Below the pieces are notes generated by a model. The model was not told the origin of the DNA and made no database searches. It saw only the letters and a list, made by a program, of their open reading frames with translations. Source: Larus michahellis (lineage: Eukaryota; Chordata; Aves; Charadriiformes; Laridae). Taken from it: 64,000 bases of DNA. Below are positions 12,101 through 25,500 of the stretch, in pieces. The position numbers and the translations under genes are program-made. The stretch spans positions 2,604,001 to 2,668,000 of the forward strand of contig NC_133918.1 in NCBI RefSeq assembly GCF_964199755.1, given 5' to 3'. How positions within the stretch are numbered: position 1 is the first letter of the stretch; the number at the start of each line of letters is the position of its first letter.

Positions 12101-15100
12101 GGGAGCACGCTGGGTGCGATTTTGTGCTCTAAGGGGGTGTCGCTCACTCCATGGTGTTTTCATTCACATCAGATCAAACAATTTCTTCTTCCAAAAAATG
12201 AAACACTTCCTTTCTCTGCTCTGGCTAAAACACAACTAATGCCTTTTCAGGCAAGGCAGGTTATTAAATAGAGACCAAGCCAAAAATGTTGAATGAAATG
12301 GAAAATATTTAAGAAGGTTTTCTTTAGTAAAATAAATGCGGCGTAGTGTGGTGGATAAAGTTGATGGATAGTGTGCATCTACTAGAAAAGAAAGTCAAAA
12401 TCTGCAATTCACTGCATTCCTATTAGTATTTTCAGTCCTTTTGAGAGCATTGAGGATTCTCAGGAGTGAATGTATTAGATGTAAAAACCAGAGTTCCGTT
12501 TTCTGTAATCAAGGGAAAAAATACCATTTCGAGCCCACATAGAACACAACGGTTAAATAGCATTTTTATTTCTTCTGAATTCAGTTATTGCTGTTCTGGT
12601 TTGCCTATTTATCTAAGCTCCAAGCCAACTAAACCTGAATAAAAGTTCCAGAAACTAAATAACTATTTTTAAATGTAAGCCTTCCTTTCAAAGTATGCAA
12701 AAAATGCATGAAACCAACCAAAAAAAAAAAGGCAAAAACCTGGGTTTGAATTTTGATCCTACCAGGTCAATGTTAGGGATGAGATTTTTTTTTTTTTTTC
12801 TTAAATTAAACTACAACCTTCCCATTATTTTCAGTAAAATACCAGATACCAGGAGATTTCTGTAACAAATTCCTAGCTTGTGTATGGAAATGTGACCGTG
12901 TGGGATTCCCTGGTTATTTTACCCCCCGGGCAGCCCGGGAGCCCCTCAACAAACAAAATTCGGAGCAGAACCTGCGCCCAGCTGGGCGCCCTGGCTCTTG
13001 GGGGTACTCAATCTCATTAATAAAAAAGCAAGCGTAATTATAGTAGATTCACCTGGAAAAAAGAAACTTTTCCCGCCTGTATGTTTTAATTTGAAAGGAA
13101 AGCCGTGAAGTACATCCTTCAGTCGTCAAAAATCTGAGTTACCACCGCGTCCCGGACTTCCAAGGCAGTCGTTTTCCTGGCCGATTTTTATGCCATTTAA
13201 ATCCCCTGTGTGAAGAAGTTGTTAAACCCATTTACAATGTTGGTGGTTTTCTTTTTTTTTTTCTTGCCAATTTACAAACGGCAAGTGGAGGGGGGGTGGA
13301 ACTACCTGTCCAGTAGAGGTAATAACACCCACCGGGGCTTACTGGGAAGCTTAAATATAAGTAGCTGTGAGCAACTTTGTCCCATCGACTGTTCTTAAAA
13401 ACAACAACAAACTCCTCATTGGAAGATATTTTCCTTTCCCTCCTTTATATCCCAGTATAATATTCTATTTCAAAAGTTCTGCCAGAAAAAAAAAAAAGGA
13501 TGTAATAAAGGAATTTAAAAGGTTTAAATAAGATCAAAGGATGACCAAGTAAGCTTTGAAAAGCAAATTGAATAAAATAGTTTATGATCTGTTTCATCTT
13601 CAAATAAGCAAGTGATTCACTGAAACAGTAACAACTTTAGTGCTTTGAAATCAACACTAGCATGATTGTATGATTATTCTGGCTTTAAAAAAAGCAGTCA
13701 CTGGTTGCTGCTGTAGGGTAGCTGATATGTTTTACAGTTTCACCTTCAAAAAATAAAGATATGTAAATACAAGAGAGCCAAGACTGTGCCAGTCCCGCTC
13801 CAGATTTATGTAAGGCTGCTCTTAAAAAATAAAAATAAGGGGGGGGGGGAGAGTTATATTCACTTCCAATGGTGCCATTTTCTTCTAGAATAACACCCCC
13901 AAGTAGGTTGGCCCCAATTACAACAGAAGCGACCCTGGGCCTGAGGAAGGCAGGGACTTAAATCCTCTCTTATTTGGAGTCTGGGAGCCGCCTGGGGTGC
14001 TCGGCTCAGCCCCACGGAGCGAGGACCCGAGAAAAAAAACTCCAAATATTTCCCTGGGGCAGATTCCCTGCTCTGGATCTAATCAGCAGCAGTTATTAAG
14101 ACAGTTTGAGGTCTCGGCGTTTAGCTCCCAACCGTTTTTGTTTGAGCGTCGAGGAGCTGATAGTTTATATTAAAACATTCTGTGGAAAAATAGTTGCAGT
14201 TCCTCCTCGTCCCCTGGCTGGGAGAGCTCGTGGGCTGCAGCGGCGGCGAGCACCCAGGGGCACCCCTCCTGCTCCTGGGGGCTCTCGCGGAGCCCCCCCT
14301 TCCTCTCCCAAGCTCTTTTTGGGAGCCTGGGGGCCGGTCCAGAGGATGCTGCTGCATTCCCTTTTCGGCACTGGAAGGCAGGAGAAAGCTGTGCCATACC
14401 CTCCTGCTGCCCCCTCCTTTTCTCCCCCCATCTCGCTGCGAACTTCAATGTGAAAAATATTTTGAAATGCTCCTCTTATCTCTGTTTTCCCAGCATTTTG
14501 GAGCTGGGTTAGGCAGGAGAGCTTAACAAAGGCGAGGCTATTTACATGAAGGTAATGTGGCTTATGAATGAAACGGTGACAATTGGAGTTTTTATCAACC
14601 CTCAAGGCTTGTAGTATTACTACTTGTCTTTCTCAAACGCATTCAGACTTTGACAGCCCTCTGAGACCGGTGCTCAAAAAAAAACCTTACCTAGGGGAGT
14701 ATTGTGGCTTTTTTAGGAGTGGGAATATTAATGCGCGGGGAAGGGGAAGCATCCTGTTCAAGGTCACAGAGCAAACTGGTGGCAGGACCAGAAATAGCAC
14801 CCAGAAGTTATTAGTTTTTTCTGTATTTCCTTTCCTGTCAAGCTGTTTGCTTGGATACCGAGATAGCTGTGTGTAAACAGAAGGTTTCCAGAGCGCAGCA
14901 GCCTTGTTATCTGTCTGATTCATTCAGTGATGATGCAATCTGGGAGCTGGATTTCTGCAGTGCCTTCCACGGTCATGATGCTGCACGTGACATTCCCGGC
15001 CGCGTTGAGCAACCAACTGGAGTTTCAAACTTGTCTCCACCTGAAACGCCAATGTCTGAGTAAGGCCCTTCTCACCGGGGTTTTATTTTTTATACATGGT

Positions 15101-15173
15101 CAGGTTCTGTCTTCTCATTCCCCGGCAAAAATAATGGACTTGGCTGAACCTGGTAAGGAGCCCTGGAGCTGAG

Positions 15174-15717
15174 AAAGATCCTCTCTGTGACACCGAACTG
15201 ACTGGACACAGAAGTGTGTCTGGTTCTGGGCTCCCCGGTTCAAGAAGGATGGACAACTGCTGGAGAGGGGACAGCAAGGGGCTGCCAAGATGACAAGGGG
15301 ACTGGAACACCTCTGTTATGAAGAAAGGGTGAGGGACTTGGGTCTTTTCAGTCTGGAAACAAGATGACTGAGGGGGATCTTATCAACGCTGATAAATACT
15401 GAAAGGGGGGGTGTCAGGAGGATGGGGCCAGGCTCTTCTCAGTGGTGCCCGGGGACAGGACAAGGGGTAACGGGCACAAACTTGACCATGGGAAGTTCCA
15501 TCTCAAGACGAGGAGGAACTTCTTTGCTGTGAGGGTGGCAGAGCCCTGGCACAGGCTGCCCAGAGAGGTGGGGGAGTCTCCGTCTCTGGAGACATTCCAA
15601 CCCCGCCTGGAGGCATTCCTGTGCCACCTGCTGTGGGTGACCCTGCTGTGGCCGGGGGTTGGAGGAGATGATCTCCAGAGGTCCCTTCCAACCCCGACCA
15701 TTCTGTGATTCTGTGAC
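15174..15717 (+). mobile_element. CR1 LINE fragment, 3' end
   Basis: A CR1 tail containing 'aacttctttgctgtgagggtgg', 'ctggagacattccaacc' and 'gatgatctccagaggtccc', ending in the hallmark 'ttctgtgattctgtga'. Only the ORF2 end and 3'UTR remain. It lies in the presumed RFX2 first intron in sense orientation. Confidence 0.93.
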
Positions 15718-18615
15718 CCACCGTTGGCTCTGTTGACTGCTAATTAGGTTCTCAGTGTGTGCAAACTTGCCAGTACCATGGGGGCTGACGAGCTGTCAGG
15801 CTTCCACCAGCTGTCAGAAACCACGGGACACCTTTTAATAGCTTCTGTCCATCACCTGTGCTACGAGAGAGGTCCACTGTTCTCCCCCTGCCAGGAGTGG
15901 GAAAGAAGCATGGCTGGGATGAACCTCTCTTCCTTAGACCACGTTTAAGAGGAAGGCAGCAAATCTTAGGTCTTTGGGAAACAGGAAGGCTCGCTTTTGA
16001 GCCACTGAGTCCTTGTTGGGAGAGGGTGATCAAGAACCCTGTAAAACTTCCTCCCCCGTGGGAGGTAAAAAATGAGATGGAAGGAGAGCGGTGAGTCCTT
16101 TCATGGACATTTGCCTTAGGGATGTGTCAGAACTGCCAAAGAGCTGCAGAAGCAGAGGGCCGTGCTCCGGCAGCCGATGTTCATTAACGACCTACAAGAG
16201 TGTTCCTTTACATGCACAACTCCCAAGCAGAGGGAAGAGCAAGAGTTCGGATGCCATATTTCCTCTCCTGCTTGAAAGCCGATGCTTTATCCATACGCAG
16301 CCTTGGCTCGGGTGCTGTCACTTGGCAGCTCTGCTCCCGGGATGTCGGCAAAGCTTTGTAGCACCTTGTGATGGTTTCTCGGAGCGTAGGAATTCTGTTT
16401 ACGTTGTTCAGCTTTTCATCAGCACAAGTTAATGTTAGCAGATGGCACGCACGTATCTGTCTCCCCAATTCTCAGGAAATGCAGGATGGCTTTAATGGGA
16501 AATGAATTATTCTTTATCCAGGATGTTTCACTGATAAACAAAATAATAAGTAGTCTTGTACATGTGCCTTGGGGGACCAGCACTTGCGTGGCTGTCTACC
16601 TTGTCTGGAAGTACCAGCCACAGATTTTGTCGGGGTCTTTGTGTCTGGCTTGGTTGTCATCATTAACAGAGCCTGCATTTTGTAACAAACCTGAAGATAG
16701 TGTTGATGATTTATTTTGGCAGCAGACAATTCATCTTCCACCCTGCAGACCCTGCTCTGGTCTCTTTTGGCCACTGAGGGAAACCAGAAGACAAAATTTA
16801 TCAGCAGAGATGAGTAGGTGGTAATTTTGAGATAGTGTCCTTTTCTGATTATAACCACACTTGAGAAGAGACCTTTCTGTAGCCCTGAAGTGCTGAGATC
16901 TCACCCTCCCGGAACCATTCTCAAATAGAACATTAAAATAGATTTGACATCTTACCCACCTTTCTTCTGTAACCTCACCATGCTATACTTTTCCACTCGC
17001 AAAACCCTAGAAAGCTGTGAACCGGAGCCCTGGGCACAAATAATAGACAATAAAATGCCCTTGGAAGAGTGAGGAGAACATGTATGGTAAAAGTGACCCC
17101 TCTCTTCTCCTCGAGCATCTTCACGTGAGCTTTATAAACCCGCCTCCTTTGCCAGCAGTGCTGGCCAAATCTTTAGTTGCAAATAATTTTGGGCTGGGAC
17201 AGGCGGGAGGCTATTTCGTTAATTTACTGCGAGAATTATTATTTTCATGATCCCACAGCGCTAATTGCAACTGGTGTCTTCTCCCGAATTGGTTTTGGCT
17301 AAAACCCACGGGGAGGAGAAGTGGAGCTGCAGGGAGTGGGGTTGGACACGTCTGCTACGGGCTCGAGGGCCACGAACGGTGATAAATAGTGACTAAATTT
17401 CTTTACCTTGTTTCTGGGTTGTTAAATTAATCTGGTAGCTGTATTTGGAGCAGTGACTCTGTGGGTTCTGTGTCTTCTCTTTCTCCTGGATGCAAGAAAG
17501 AAAATGGGAAAGAAAATTACTTGCAGGCTATGGGGTTTCGGGGGAGTCAGGAGAGTAATTGGTGTAATTTGCTAATGGGTAACATGGGAATATGGGTCAG
17601 CACTGACTGGAAAAAAGTCATAAAAACCTGTTTTATGAAGAATCTAAGTATTTGGGGTTTTTTCAGTGGCTGAAGGAGAACAAACAGGTAACTTTTGTAA
17701 CTTCACCTCCCCCTTGCATTTCTTTTTTCACAAATGAGCAGGGTCCAGCGTCTCTCGGTTTCTCATTTTTCCTTTTGCCTCTTAACTTGCACAAAGTTGA
17801 GGAAAAAGTTTAAATATTGGATGGAGAAGGGAAATAAACCAGAAAAGATTTCACACGGTTATTTGGAGGCTATATTACGCTCAGCAGCGAGGCTGAGAAA
17901 GGAGAAATGACACTCATCAAAATCTGGATGTTTCTGAATCTTTTGGTTGTGAGGTGACAGCAGAAACCCTCCGAAAATAGTTTTCTAAACAGGAACTTTC
18001 ACAAGAAATGGAGAAAAAAAGGCCTCCCCACCCCTCCATATTACATCAAAAACCCCAAAATGACATTATCTGCTCTTGGGAAGCACCACTGCAGCAACCC
18101 TCGGTGTCCCTGGGGTGGTCGGGCTGTAACATGCCCCGTGGCCCGCGGGGGACAGACGCGGGGAGTGGGGACAGTGCCCTCAGGGAGCGAGGAGCCCCGG
18201 GGGATGGAGAGCCTGTGCTGCAGGGTAGGCGCTCGGCCCTGCTCCCCTGCCACCTCCCCGTCCCCAGGACATCCCCGCGTGGCCCTTGGGATGCTTCCCA
18301 GGGTGGCTGAGTGACGCTGGGTGAGTGCTGGGGACCCGGTGATTTGAAGGTGCTGAGGGCATCGGCCCCGTAGGGTGGCAGCGAGGGAGCAGGACTGGAG
18401 GGCGATGGCGTGTGTGTGCTCGGGGACCTTGGTGACACTGATGGGATTTTGGGGCAAGGACACGGATGGGAGAGTAGAGGTAGTTCTTTGTGGGGTTGGT
18501 TTGCAGGTTTTAATATGATGCGTAATCGCTGTTCTTCTGTTTGTGTTTGATTATCAGTTGTGATTCTAAGCCCAAATTGACCGCCCCACTTTCCAAATGA
18601 AAGCATTTGACTTGG

Positions 18616-18981
18616 AGGGGTTCGGCCTGGAGAAGAGAAGGCTCCGGGAAGACCTTAGAGCCCCTTCCAGTCCCTAAAGGGGCTCCAGGAAAGCTGGGGA
18701 GGGACTCTGGAGCAGGGAGGGGAGCCATGGGACCAGAGGGAACAGTTTTAAGCTGGAAGAGGGGAGAATGAGATGAGATCTGAGGAAGAAGAAATTGTTT
18801 GCTGTGAGGGTGGTGAGCCCCTGGCCCAGGTTGCCCCAAGAGGTGGGAGATGTCCCACCCCTGGAAGCATTCCAGGCCAGGTTGGATGGGGCTCTGAGCA
18901 ACCTGATCTAGATGAAGATGTCCCTGCTTATGGCCAGGGGTGGGACTAGATGACCTTTAACGGACCCTTCTATGATTCTAT
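18616..18981 (+). mobile_element. CR1 LINE fragment, 3' end
   Basis: A short, internally deleted CR1 copy. It starts at 'ttcggcctggagaagagaag' and ends in 'ttctatgattctatga'. It sits about 0.5 kb before the first coding exon of RFX2. Confidence 0.9.
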
Positions 18982-19475
18982 GAACTCAAATTGACGACCC
19001 CAAATATCCAAATGAAAGCATTAGCCAAGCTCCAGGCATGTACTTAGATTTGATTAATATTTTTTTTTTGCAGTAGTTAAAACATGATAAGGCAGAGAGG
19101 GAGAAAAAATGATTTTTAAAACATGCTCTTAGTCTTCCAGATCTCAAGTTATCCTCACTGTGACACAATAATTTTCCAACGCTACTTTTCGGTTATATTT
19201 AGAAGTGCATTTTCTGTTCCTTCCCTCTCCTTTCTGTGGAACAATTGTGCAACTTTCTTTTTTTTTTTCTTATTATAATACCGTATTAAAATTAGCTGCA
19301 AGACTAAAAAGAGTCCTGTGTAGGAAGGTAGCTACCTTCCTTCCTAGCGCTTCCCTTGGATCTTCCACTGGGATTTTGTTCCTGATTTTGTTCCGGCAGG
19401 TTGCCGGGGCGTTCGCTGCGGCGTGGGGCTGTGCTTTCCCCGGCTGATGTCTCTCTGCTCTCCCCAGCAGTGAGC

Positions 19476-19580
19476 ATGCAGAGTTCAGAGCCTGCGTCGG
19501 ACGCAGCAGCTTCTGTGGCACTTCACACTTCGGCAGCAGCCCAAGCTCCGGTGGTGCAGCCCGTGCCAGCGTCGCAGCAG
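19476..19580 (+). CDS. RFX2: RFX2 coding exon 1 (residues 1-35)
   Basis: Encodes the initiator Met and an Ala-rich stretch ending PASQQ. The acceptor is the CAGCAG at 19,465-19,470 (either AG is usable), leaving 5 or 8 nt of 5'UTR, so an upstream non-coding exon must exist. The donor is GTAACG at 19,581. The exon ends in phase 0. Confidence 0.92.
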
Positions 19581-22500
19581 GTAACGTACGCACAGCTGGG
19601 AATGCCGTTTCCATGGAGAAGAGACCTGGTTTACTGGCAGATGTATTTTAATCCCAAGGTTTTTGTATGGAGGAGAGGATTGTTAATCAGCTCGTTGAGG
19701 TCGTGGGGAGAACTTGTTGCTGGACGTTGTGTTGATAAAGGCCGTAGATATTTCATGTGTTCGCCCTATGAGCATGTAAACTTTAAAACACGGGGTTTAG
19801 ATTTTAACTTAGCTACCCAAGGAAGTCATTTCATGCCAGTTTGGTGTTTGCTTCCAGTATAATATCCTCTTGTCGTTATTCGGTTTGTTAATAAAAGCAT
19901 GAGAAAATGAAACTCTCCTTAAAGGCATCTCTGCAAATAAGGTACCGAGCTCAACAGAGAAGAGGTGGGGGGAGCACTCATGGAGTGGGTGGAGGTCTCC
20001 TCCTGTGGTGGGTGGATCCTGACATTTTAAATTGGGGAGGAGGGATTCGTGATGCGTGATTCATATACATGAATATGATGCGCTTGGGAGGTCTCCTGAT
20101 AGGAGAGAAATGATAACTTCTACTGATGAATGAAAACTCTCTAGTGCAAAACGGGAAGGGTTAAGTAAAACTGGTTCCTTTTTATGCCATTTGGGGAACT
20201 ATCAAAAGAAGTTTCTGTCACAGGAAGCTGGAGGGATAGGAGGATGGGTGGGTGTAACTTAGCTACACCCTTCTCTGATTCCCAAGTGAGCAGAAGTAGC
20301 TGCCATTGGATGCTGATGAAAAGGAACAATTGAAAACTGTGAATTAGTAGGAGCATTTGATTCACCAGGAGACTTGGACATTCACGCGGTGGTTGGCCAG
20401 CTCGCGGTCATCTTTCAGCCTTCCCATCTTCCATTGCTCTGGGTGACATTTCTTCTTCGTGTTGTAATGATGTGGGTATCGCTCATCAATAGTGCCAAGT
20501 ATCTTAGGGATCTCCAGTCATTCGTGTGAATTTGTCTGTGACGACCTGTTAAAGAAGTTCAGAAAACCTATCGGCTTTGGATTATGGAATTACCCATCCA
20601 GCCTTTGCCAGTGCTGTCCTCATGAATATCGAGTGGAACTCCATGGATTAAGGAAGACCCAGAGGATCATGGAATATTGCTGAAGAGGAGGAGCATCCAG
20701 AGCCTTCCCTTCTCACCAGCAGCACAAAGAAAACACTAGGAATGAACTGCTGGCAGCATGACTGGTGCGAGGCGGAAGCCTTTGGTGTTGTTGATCACTG
20801 GTCTACCTTTCAGTGTGAGCGAAGGCTGTATGAACAGGATGGCCTCATCTTACAGGTTGGGGATGGTTAATATTTTTGGTTGGAAGGTTGTAGGAGCAAC
20901 CGGTCAGGCGGTGACAAATTCCACAAGCAGCTGAGCTGGGCAGCTGTTCAAAGGAGATGTGTCGCTTGGTAAAAGCAATGACAGCGAATGGGTAAAAAAT
21001 AGGAGAAAGGAACGGATCTCTCTGAGCCTTTGGTGTAGGTGGCATTGCCAAGGCCTGGCCTGAACAAGGGTTTTGAATGTTGCCATCATGCGCTGACAGC
21101 CTCTTTTGGAGAGAAAAGGGACATGGTGATGGCTGGCCTAAGTGTACGTGTCCTTATCTCAGCTGCAGGAACTCCAGTCTGTCCAGGCTTACTGAAGGTC
21201 AGTCTGGGGACTGGTATTGTAGAGGCTGCCTAGAAATCTGGGCAATTACCATATTCCTATAATTCTGCTAGAATAGAATTTCTGGCTGGTTACAAAGGGC
21301 ATGTTGGGAAGGTGCCAGAGGGCTAAAAATCATGAATATATATGTATAAGGTAAGCCAGTAATTGGCGAGGTCTTTTCTAGTATTCACGTGGGGTCGTTT
21401 TGCGGTTTTCGTTCTGTTGGCCCAGTCTGGCGGGTATTTTTAAAGCCTCAAGCCACAGAGGATGACTGTCTCCTCGGAGAAGGTCCTTGGCAGTTTAAAA
21501 GGCCATACTGATCTTTGGCTTGAACGTTTCCTTTCTTACGCTCACACCGGTGTCCCAGGCTCTGTTCCCACAGGCCTCACCGAATCCTTTCTTTCCATCC
21601 ACCACGTCCCCACGCTCGTTTGGCTGTACCTGCAGGGTGCTGAGCACTCTACGAGACGTGTGTCCAACCTCAAACTGAATGCCAAGCGTAACACGAAGAG
21701 CAGGGGACGACGGAAATGCCAGGGGAGAGGTAGAGGACAGAGCTGGCCACTGCAAGGCAACACAGAGCATTTCTGTGCCCTTGGTGGCACTGAAGGGAGG
21801 TGCAGAACCATCCGAGCTTTGGTGCTGGTAGAACCCGTAAGGGCTGTGGTGCCTTGGAGAGCGCGATTTGATGTTGCAGGAGGCAGAGCGCGGTTTGGTG
21901 TAGCAGCTGTGAGAAGAAAGTTTACAGCCATAGGAGGAAAACGTGAATGTGTGAGGAGTGGTTCTTCTTTAGCTGCGACCGAACCTCATGTTGAGCTCCT
22001 CTCCTCAATCAACTGTTTGCTGTTATTTCCTTTAAGATGATCCGTGTTAGAAAACGTGGATCCAGCTTTTCCCAGGTTCAGGGTACTGAGTTGAGGCTGG
22101 TGTCCGGTGCAGATTGCATTGGAAGGGTGGGGACACAGGGGGGCTAAGTAAGGGTACTGCTACCTCTGGAGAAGGAGGGAGGCTTTCCATGAAAGTTTGA
22201 GAGAGAATGCCTGACTCCCCTGTGTTACAGACTGAAAGTAAGTGTTTGTTGCTGTATTTTCTTCTTTCAGAGGGTTTTGGTCCAAGCAGCAGGCTCCGCT
22301 CCCAAAGGAGCGCAGATGCAGCAGATCTCTGTTCCCAGAGTTCAGCAGGTTCCACAACAGGTAATATCTGCGGGGTGAGACGCCACGCAGAGACCCCTGC
22401 GTCAACAGGACCCCATGTCCCACGTGGCATTTGAACCTGTGCCAGATACCTGCTTAGAAAAATCATAATTAGAGGGTTGTGTGCGATTCGAGAACTGGAG

Positions 22501-25500
22501 ATCACTGCGAGAGCAGCTTTCTCCGTCTCTCTCTTCCTTTCTAAGACAGATGGCAAAAGAAACTCTCAAGATATTTAAAATTTAGAAAGACCCTTTACTG
22601 TAGCAGTTGTCTTTCGTACATTTGAAGATTCGATGGGTGCTTTTAATTGCCATTTAAAAGCAGTCCTCCTCTCTAAAGATGTTTTTAGAGGCGCAGTGTT
22701 TGGGATTTTTTTTAATTGCACAAATAAATGTACTGACTGCATGTGGCTTCGTAGAAAGGTTAGGTGACAGAGAGCCATGCAAGTGTTTTTCTTTATCTGA
22801 ACTTTGCCTTTTGCAGTCCTTGTTTCCTAAGAAACCAGGCATATGCGGTGCTGCTTCATGTGGACAGTGAGTCTGACTCTCTTGCCTTTTTCCTCTGGCA
22901 ATTTTTTATTTGGTTGCTCAGTTTCGAGAAAAAAAAAAAAACCAAAAAAATTGACAGAGGGCATCTACATCCCTCCCAGACCAACGAAAAAGGGGGCCGG
23001 GGTGCAGACGGACGCTGCCAACCTCCTCTCTGAAGGACAGGCTGCAGCGTGATCTCACCCTCATTAGTCAGCGGAGAACCAGCCCTGAGACACGTGTGCA
23101 GAGGAAACCCAGCTCCATTGTTTCCACTGCTCATGGAGCAACTACTTATTTATTTATTTTAATACGACCTTTTAAAATAAATACGTCCTTTGGGATTCCT
23201 AAGCATGCGGGGGTTTTGTTTGTTTTGTTTTTTCTTTTTTCTGTTAAAAAGAAAGTCTAAATGCCAAGGTAAGGTTGGAAGTTGTTTAAGGGTGTAATAT
23301 GCAATTTTTCCTGCTGTTCCTGGGCAATAACATGCCCCTAACTCGAGTTTATGCTGCTCGTTGCAGGTGCAATCCGTGCAGCACGTATATCCATCCCAGG
23401 TCCAGTATGTGGAAGGAGGAGAAGCTGTTTATACCAATGGAACCATGTAAGAGTCTCTTCTTGGCCATGTTCCTGAGCCCTTGGGTCCTCCCAGGCTCCT
23501 TCCACCCGGTTGCTGCTGCCCGCCATAAAGAGGAGGAAGAGGAGGAACAACCATTTCACATGCTACGTTGTGTGCATGGGGGTAGTTTCAGCCAGACTGC
23601 ACCCTTGGAGGAGGTGTTGTCCTCATGGAGGGGCTGTTCGCCAGGGAATCCTGATGCATAAATGGCCTGATATTTCCCTCTGCCCATTGTGTGGTGAGGT
23701 GGGGCGGCTTTGGGAACCAGAGCATAACTGCTAGAGGAAGAAGGGGGGTTTGTAAGGTTTCCTCTTCCTCCTCTCTGCTGTGCCCCCTGCTTTGAGCATC
23801 CCCTGCTGCCCCCGGGATGCTGTCAGCCTTCTGCGTGGAGGTGGCCGCAATGGCTGCAGAGCGGCTCCTGCGCTCTGCCCTGGCTGTGGCTGTGGACCTT
23901 TGCTCCAGGGCCCTCACAGGACTGATTAACATTGTCACAATTAACGTTGTGACTTTTACAGCACAGGGTGCCGTTTCAATGGAGCAAATCCCACCGACAG
24001 TGGAGTTGAATTTTTTTTAAAAGGTGGTTCAGATTGTGGAAGCTGTTGTCCCTGAGGTTAGCTCTGCAGGCTCCTCTCCGCCTCCTGACCCTGTTGTTCC
24101 TTTGACAGACGAGCCACCTACTCCTACAACACCGAAGCTCAGATTTACGCCCCCAGCAGCGCAGCGTCCTACTTCGAACCGCAGGGAGGTGGAGCTCAGG
24201 TGACTACAGCGGCATCCTCTCCTACAGCCATTCCCTCTCACAACATGGTGGGCATCACCATGGACATTGGGGGAAGTCCGATCCTCTCCGGCTCGGGAGC
24301 CTATCTCATTCATGGGGGGATGGAAAACACTAGACATTCTCTGTCACATACTTCACGCTCCTCTCCAGCAACGGTATGTAGCCTTGCAGATGTTGCAGCT
24401 CGGGGGCCAGGAATTATTCCAAGGGAACTGAAAAACCTTCAGAAAATAAAACTTCCTATCGTTCTCACTGTCTATATGTCTGTATAACATGCCGTGCAAG
24501 TGCAAGGGAGAGAATAGACACTGGTGTACTACCGATATTCTTCAACGGGAGTTTGGAATGTCTCTCTTGCTGGTGGGCAGAGGCTGGTCAGACTTTCCGA
24601 GTGGATCACTGAAATGACGCAGCACGGAGATAAGAGAAAATTCTCGGGGGGTTTGGTTTTTTTCCCCCGAGCAAAATGTTTTGGCTTTCCAACTCAAAAG
24701 AATTGTCTACATTTACGTTTTCTAAGTAGTATAACATCTGAACACGGGGCTTGGCTTACCCAAAACAAAGAAATATATAAATACATTTTTAATTATGAAG
24801 AGACCTGAAAAAGCCATTATTAACACAGTGGATAATTAGCACATAAAGTATGTCAAGCTGAGCGTGCCAAACGCACAGTGATCGAAAAGTCTTTGTATAT
24901 ATCTCCTACACCATTGTGTATTCTGTCCATGCCATATGTTACAGAAAATGTATTTTAGGGATAATACTTATCAAACAGAAATGTTTTAGAGCTCTCATTG
25001 TTTTTAATGATGCCGGGGTGCTACAAGCACAGCTGGACAGCTGTGTGGGACGCAGGGGGACACAACTGTTCACCCAAACCAGCCTTTCTGCAGCCAGAGC
25101 TCCCAGGGCTTTTCTCTGGGAATCTCCCAGGCTCAGGAGCGGCTGCTGCCAGGAGCGGGTTGTTCTCTGGGACGCCGCTCACCTTCCTTTCCAGACTGAC
25201 TTACGTGTGTTTCTACGTTTGTATGTAAACATAATTACAAATGTAGGTGTAATTCAGCCCATGTGGCCAGATTTTAAAATGTGAACAGCACCACCCAGGG
25301 AGAAAAACAGGAGCCGTTTGCTACCGAGTACTCTTGAAAATCTGGCTGGTTTGGTCATACTTTCTTTTCCCACTGTGTTTTAGAGTCTAGACTTCACGTT
25401 TTTTGAATCCTTATGCCTTGAAAGGTTGGTTGCCTTTGATCCTGGAGTAAATGTGCTCTGCCTTAGGTAGAAGTAGGGGAAAAGTCTTCAGCTTTGGGCG

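Larger units (their letters stand above)
7931..19475. other. Probable RFX2 first intron / 5' non-coding DNA
   Basis: No coding exon is recognisable. The stretch holds two CR1 fragments (15.17-15.72 and 18.62-18.98 kb), a CCT-rich run near 9,119-9,149, a GC-richer patch at 14.2-14.4 kb and another at 18.1-18.4 kb. AT-rich, repeat-free stretches around 10.0-10.9, 12.2-13.8 and 17.1-17.4 kb could be conserved non-coding elements, but I have no comparison to show it. A degenerate X-box-like word is at 13,361-13,375. Confidence 0.5.

Noticed and set aside
21462-22040. 192-residue plus-strand open frame in RFX2 intron 1
   Set aside because: No recognisable motif, no splice support; within an intron of a well-defined gene. 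An unrecognised decayed repeat is possible.
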